Of a DNA stretch of 30,308 nucleotides, positions 27,541 to 30,308 are shown piece after piece; position 1 is the stretch's first letter; the number at the start of each line of letters is the position of its first letter. The position numbers and the translations under genes were made by a program. The DNA is taken from the NCBI GenBank assembly GCA_030045295.1, contig JASIGD010000423.1, positions 1-30,308 on the forward strand. Direction: 5' to 3'. The notes beneath the pieces are model-generated. The model saw only the letters and a list, made by a program, of their open reading frames with translations, was not told the origin of the DNA and did not search any database. Origin of the DNA: Streptosporangiaceae bacterium (GTDB lineage: Bacteria > Actinomycetota > Actinomycetes > Streptosporangiales > Streptosporangiaceae).

Positions 27541-28596
27541 ATGGGTAACGACCGTCCTGATGATGCTGATGTGCCGTCAGACGAACACTCGGATCAGCCG
27601 GCCGACCGCGCTGACGTGTCTCGTGATAACGGAGGACGGTCCGATCGGGTTGGCCGTGTCCAGCTGGAGACGCGACGCCGGGATGAGTACTATGCCGTTC
27701 TCCGCGCCGCGATCGCTGACGAGCCGCCTAAAGTACCGGATCGGGCCACGGCGGAGGATCAAGCCGAGGCGGCCGAAAGGGCCAAGGCAGGGAGGCCAGC
27801 ACAAGCGGAAAAGCCGACGAAGGCAGGGGAAGGGTGGGATGAGTCAGCGGAACGGTACCGCGGGATGTGGGCCGAGTATCAGCGGAGGTGGCCGCCTGAA
27901 GAGCGAACCACCGCAGACAAGTCCGACGATGCGCCGGGTTCCTGGCGCGGGGACAGCAATCAGTTCTTCGGCAGGGCGATCAACGGTGAGTTGGAAGAGT
28001 TGTGTAACGGCATCAGCGAGTTGGAGCGAGAAAAGATCTCACCGAGGCTGCGGCTGGTAGAGAGTTGTGATCCAGATAGGCGCCTGATCGGCTTCGAGCA
28101 CCGCCTTAAGAGCCGAGATCGTATAAAGGAAAAAGTCTACGATGATGTCACTCTTCTGGGCCGCTCGCCGGAAGAGTCTATCTCGGCTTTGCCTGATGCG
28201 ATCCGATATACCTTTCAGTATGAGGAAGCCCGCTACGCTCACGGTGTGCGGGCAGATATTATTCGCGTGAAAGAACAGGGTTTTGAGCTAATCAAACTTG
28301 GAAATTACTGGCCAGCGGACCAGTATAAAGGGATTAATAGCCAATGGATCGAGCCTCAAAGCGGTCAGCGCTTTGAGTTGCAATTCCATACCGAGGTCAG
28401 CTTTGAAGCAAAGCAGATCACGCACCCCGCTTACGGGCAATTGCGCATCAAAAAAGCTGATAAATCCGATGCCGCTGAGGAATTCGAGGCTATGGTACTG
28501 GAAGCTTTCCAGAGGACGGTCTCTTCCGCGGTACCGATTCCTTTGGGTGCTGTCGATATTCCTGAATATCCAGAGAAGGAGCGACATGCCAGATAA
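27541..28596 (+). CDS. RelA/SpoT-domain nucleotide pyrophosphokinase-like protein (putative toxin)
   Basis: The 351-residue protein has a hydrophilic, probably disordered N terminus (1-100), a Trp/Tyr-rich helix (about 99-122), and a RelA/SpoT synthetase-like domain at about 165-305. Motifs are RLKSRDRIKEK (188-198; the R-x-K-S ATP-binding signature), DAIRYTF (219-225; the D..R strand), YKGIN (262-266; substrate-stacking tyrosine) and FELQFHT (278-284; catalytic E279, as in EVQIRT of Rel enzymes). No hydrolase, TGS or ACT domain is present, so it is a small synthetase-type enzyme, not the housekeeping Rel. Relatives include secreted nucleotide 3'-pyrophosphokinases and toxic small alarmone synthetases; no signal peptide is seen here. 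The 3' half uses many A/T-ending codons, suggesting horizontal transfer. It overlaps the next gene by 11 nt. Confidence 0.78.
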   Translation: MGNDRPDDADVPSDEHSDQPADRADVSRDNGGRSDRVGRVQLETRRRDEYYAVLRAAIADEPPKVPDRATAEDQAEAAERAKAGRPAQAEKPTKAGEGWDESAERYRGMWAEYQRRWPPEERTTADKSDDAPGSWRGDSNQFFGRAINGELEELCNGISELEREKISPRLRLVESCDPDRRLIGFEHRLKSRDRIKEKVYDDVTLLGRSPEESISALPDAIRYTFQYEEARYAHGVRADIIRVKEQGFELIKLGNYWPADQYKGINSQWIEPQSGQRFELQFHTEVSFEAKQITHPAYGQLRIKKADKSDAAEEFEAMVLEAFQRTVSSAVPIPLGAVDIPEYPEKERHAR

Positions 28597-28861
28597 GGTC
28601 ACTTATTACGCTATTGTTGATGATCTGAGTAGCCGGGAGCGGCCCGCCGGGGTGCTGCGGCGGACCTATACGGAGGCTGGCGGCAGACGCGATGAAGCAT
28701 TCAGCCGAGATCTCAACTGGGTACGCACTGTGCTACTGGTATCTGCCGAGCGTGGTGACCTGAAGAACGAGTTCATCGAGATCAGCGAGGATGAAGCGAA
28801 CCGGATCGTGGAGCAGATCCGGGCGCAGGTGACCGGAGCGAGCGGAGGCTCGCCCGTCTAG
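28586..28861 (+). CDS. Small protein coupled to the RelA/SpoT-like gene (putative antitoxin or immunity protein)
   Basis: This 91-residue acidic protein starts with ATG 28586 inside the last codons of the RelA/SpoT-like gene (11-nt overlap) and has aaggag 4-5 nt upstream, so it is translationally coupled. It opens with a strand YYAIVDD, has a conserved-looking GVLRRTY...DEAFSRDLNW block, and ends with a helix SEDEANRIVEQIRAQV. From memory, similar small proteins recur in actinomycetes, but no function is known to me. Position, size and overlap fit an antitoxin or immunity partner of the upstream enzyme; this is inference. No DNA-binding motif or membrane segment is visible. Confidence 0.7.
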   Translation: MPDKVTYYAIVDDLSSRERPAGVLRRTYTEAGGRRDEAFSRDLNWVRTVLLVSAERGDLKNEFIEISEDEANRIVEQIRAQVTGASGGSPV

Positions 28862-28870
28862 GGCGCCCAA

Positions 28871-28886
28871 GGTGAGAGCCCTCACC
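28871..28886 (+). terminator. Short hairpin after the two-gene unit
   Basis: ggtgag (28871-28876) and ctcacc (28881-28886) pair around a 4-nt loop, 9 nt after the stop of the small gene. It may end the operon. The rest of 28887-29065 shows no gene. Confidence 0.45.
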
Positions 28887-29065
28887 GCCGGGAGCCGAAC
28901 GGCAACCGGGGCTCGTTTCGCGCACGGACACGCGCTCGGCCGGGGCCAGGCGCTTTCCGCCCGGGCACGCAGTACCGATCCGCCGAACGCATCGTCGCTG
29001 GTTCTTCTGCACCGTGATCGACGATGAGGTCCTGTCCGATGACGGCACGTCGCGGATCCCGTCAA

Positions 29066-29461
29066 TCAGGGCTCCGGAGCGTTGATCCGGCGCTGCGCCT
29101 CAGCCCAGAGCTCGGCCGGCGTCAGCTTGTCGGCCTGGACGGTCCAGAACCGGAACGTCGCGGTCTTCGCCCACGGCCGGACCCGCTTCATGATCGTGCG
29201 ATGTGGCTCAGTACGTGCGAATGCGTACAGCGCCGCTCTATCGGTCCAGGCCGACAGCGTCCAGTAGGTGCGCCGCAGCAGTTGAGCGCGCAGCGTGGCA
29301 CCGAAGACTCCGGGGGAGTGCCGGGCTTGCTGCCACGCCCGGATCGCCTGGACCAGAAAGGCCGGAGACCGCCAGGCCGAGGCCAGCTCGAACCTCGACG
29401 CCATGACGTAAGCGTCCCGGCCAGTTGTCGGCGTGTCGGCCGTGCTCCAGGGCAGGTCCAT
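29066..29461 (-). CDS. DUF3291-like dimeric alpha-beta barrel protein
   Basis: The 131-residue protein resembles DUF3291/monooxygenase-like ferredoxin-fold proteins: a strand YVMASRFEL, a helix AFLVQAIRAWQQAR, the segment GVFGATLRAQLLRRTYWTLSAWTDRAALYAF, and a final FRFWTV strand. Such proteins form dimeric alpha/beta barrels; some bind haem or small aromatics, but no specific activity can be assigned. The ATG at 29461 has ggagg 4 nt upstream. It is divergent from a MerR-type regulator with an 89-nt shared promoter region full of inverted repeats, so the regulator probably controls it in response to a small molecule. Confidence 0.75.
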   Translation of the reverse strand: MDLPWSTADTPTTGRDAYVMASRFELASAWRSPAFLVQAIRAWQQARHSPGVFGATLRAQLLRRTYWTLSAWTDRAALYAFARTEPHRTIMKRVRPWAKTATFRFWTVQADKLTPAELWAEAQRRINAPEP

Positions 29462-29478
29462 GATTCCTCCGAGGATTG

Positions 29479-29526
29479 GATAGTAACGCTCTCTAAGCGG
29501 CTATCTTAGATAGTGTTACTATCTAA
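29479..29526. promoter_or_regulatory. Divergent operator with repeated GATAGT half-sites
   Basis: tagatagt (29507-29514) and actatcta (29518-29525) form a perfect palindrome around gtt, extendable by one pair to 29506-29526. gatagtaac at 29479-29487 is the exact complement of gttactatc at 29515-29523, and ctatc (29501-29505) pairs with gatag (29509-29513). TTGGAT (29476-29481) and TATCTT (29502-29507) give a 20-bp spacer, like the long spacers of MerR-activated promoters; TACTAT (29517-29522) is another -10 candidate. The AT-richness is marked against its surroundings. Confidence 0.7.
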
Positions 29527-29550
29527 TGCAAGGAGGGGAGGCGAGACCTG

Positions 29551-30308
29551 ATGCTGATGTCCGAACTCAGCAGCCGCAGCGGCGTACCGATCGCCACGAT
29601 CAAGTACTACCTGCGAGAGGGGCTACTGCCGCCGGGCGCCGCCACCTCGGCCACGCGTGCCGACTACGGCGAGACGCACCTGCGTCGCCTGCGGCTGATC
29701 CGTGCCTTGGTCGACATCGGCGAAGTTCCTGTAGCCGCGATCGGCAAGATCCTGGCCGTGGTCGACGACGATTCCGCGAGCGTGCACCAGATGCTGGGCA
29801 CCGTGCAGTACGAGCTTGGCCCGCATCCCACCGGGCCAGCCCAGGATGATCCGGACTGGCAGGCAGCCAGCCGCGAGGTTGATGACCTGATCGTCGACAT
29901 GGGGTGGACCGTCGCGCCGAACGCGCCTGCTCGCAAGCTGCTGGCCCAGACCCTAGCCGCGCTGCGCAGTACCGGCTCCGCGCCGCCCGGGCCTGGGTTG
30001 CGTACCTACGCCGAGGCGATGGCAGGCCTAGCCGCCAGCGAAGTCGCCAGCCTTGACCCTTCGGCCCGCGACCTTTCGGCCAGCACTCCTTCCGTCGGCG
30101 TCCCTTCCGCTGGCGATCCTTCCGCCCGCGACCGTTCGGCCGGGGATTCGCGGGTCGCCCTCGCCGAGTCCGCCATCGTCGGCATGGTCCTGCACGAACG
30201 CGTCATCATGGCCTTGCGTCGGCTGGCCCAGGAAGATGCCTCGGCCCGCCACTTCGGGGCAGCGAAACAAATGCCCTGGCCGACTGACGCCGGCCAGCGC
30301 CGGCTAAC
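29551..30308 (+). CDS. MerR-family transcriptional regulator (3' end outside window)
   Basis: The frame is open from ATG 29551 to the window edge (252 complete codons), so the gene is truncated on the right. The start has aggagggg/ggggagg 9 nt upstream. Residues 1-72 form a winged-helix MerR DNA-binding domain: MSELSSRSGVPIATIKYYLREGLLPP, then DYGETHLRRLRLIRALVDIGEVPVAAIGKIL. The long C-terminal region is not a typical short MerR coiled coil; it continues as a helical Ala-rich domain interrupted by six pentapeptide-like repeats (residues about 169-198). MerR proteins bind a palindrome in a promoter with an extended spacer and activate on ligand binding. The palindromes just upstream are the likely operator for this gene and the divergent DUF3291-like gene. 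Confidence 0.85.
   Translation, partial: MLMSELSSRSGVPIATIKYYLREGLLPPGAATSATRADYGETHLRRLRLIRALVDIGEVPVAAIGKILAVVDDDSASVHQMLGTVQYELGPHPTGPAQDDPDWQAASREVDDLIVDMGWTVAPNAPARKLLAQTLAALRSTGSAPPGPGLRTYAEAMAGLAASEVASLDPSARDLSASTPSVGVPSAGDPSARDRSAGDSRVALAESAIVGMVLHERVIMALRRLAQEDASARHFGAAKQMPWPTDAGQRRL
30055..30144 (+). repeat. 15-bp coding repeats within the merR-type gene
   Basis: Six 15-base units encode DPSAR, DLSAS, TPSVG, VPSAG, DPSAR and DRSAG. The first and fifth encode the same pentapeptide. The array forms an insertion between two helical parts of the regulator and is in frame at any copy number. Confidence 0.85.

Noticed and set aside
28887..29065. Possible gene remnant between the small partner gene and the DUF3291-like gene
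   Set aside because: Short translated pieces (for example around 29010-29040) gave no recognisable transposase or other family and no terminal inverted repeats were seen.

Overview
The window is chromosomal DNA of a high-GC actinomycete (phylum Actinomycetota). The evidence is the strong G/C bias at third codon positions, frequent GTG starts, an ANTAR response regulator, and two housekeeping blocks that follow actinobacterial gene order: pdtaR / hotdog thioesterase / polA / rpsA / coaE / uvrB, and pyrG / Nudix hydrolase / ald / xerD. The species cannot be named from the sequence alone.

Layout. Bases 1-2467 hold the 3' end of a proline-rich FHA-domain gene built on short tandem repeats, then a PP2C phosphatase; together they look like the tail of a Ser/Thr phosphorylation module. 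A short tRNA with anticodon CAA lies on the minus strand at 2627-2700, divergent from pdtaR. Bases 3370-3786 are non-coding but contain a perfect inverted repeat with a competing alternative hairpin. Bases 3787-12388 are a core block: PaaI-type thioesterase, DNA polymerase I with a degenerate proofreading site, ribosomal protein S1, MaoC-like dehydratase, CoaE and UvrB. Bases 12486-15675 carry two EamA/DMT-type permeases; the first is in one uninterrupted frame with a GNAT acetyltransferase across an AT-rich linker. Bases 15675-20271 carry pyrG, an ADP-ribose-type Nudix hydrolase, alanine dehydrogenase and XerD, with pyrG overlapping the genes on both sides.

From about 20272 the content is accessory: a 17-bp tandem repeat, a NarL/DesK-type two-component system, a small unknown protein, a sirtuin, an alpha/beta hydrolase-fold protein lacking its nucleophilic serine, an acyl-CoA synthetase, a RelA/SpoT-domain protein translationally coupled to a 91-residue partner, and a DUF3291-like protein divergent from a MerR-type regulator that runs off the right edge.

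The most interesting candidate system is the RelA/SpoT-like gene plus its overlapping small partner (27541-28861). It is less GC-rich than its surroundings, keeps the key synthetase residues, and is arranged like a toxin-antitoxin or effector-immunity pair. Other notable signals are a hairpin that would bury the uvrB Shine-Dalgarno, a multi-half-site operator between the DUF3291 and merR genes, and four genes with a TANNNT box 6-7 nt before the start codon, which suggests leaderless mRNAs.
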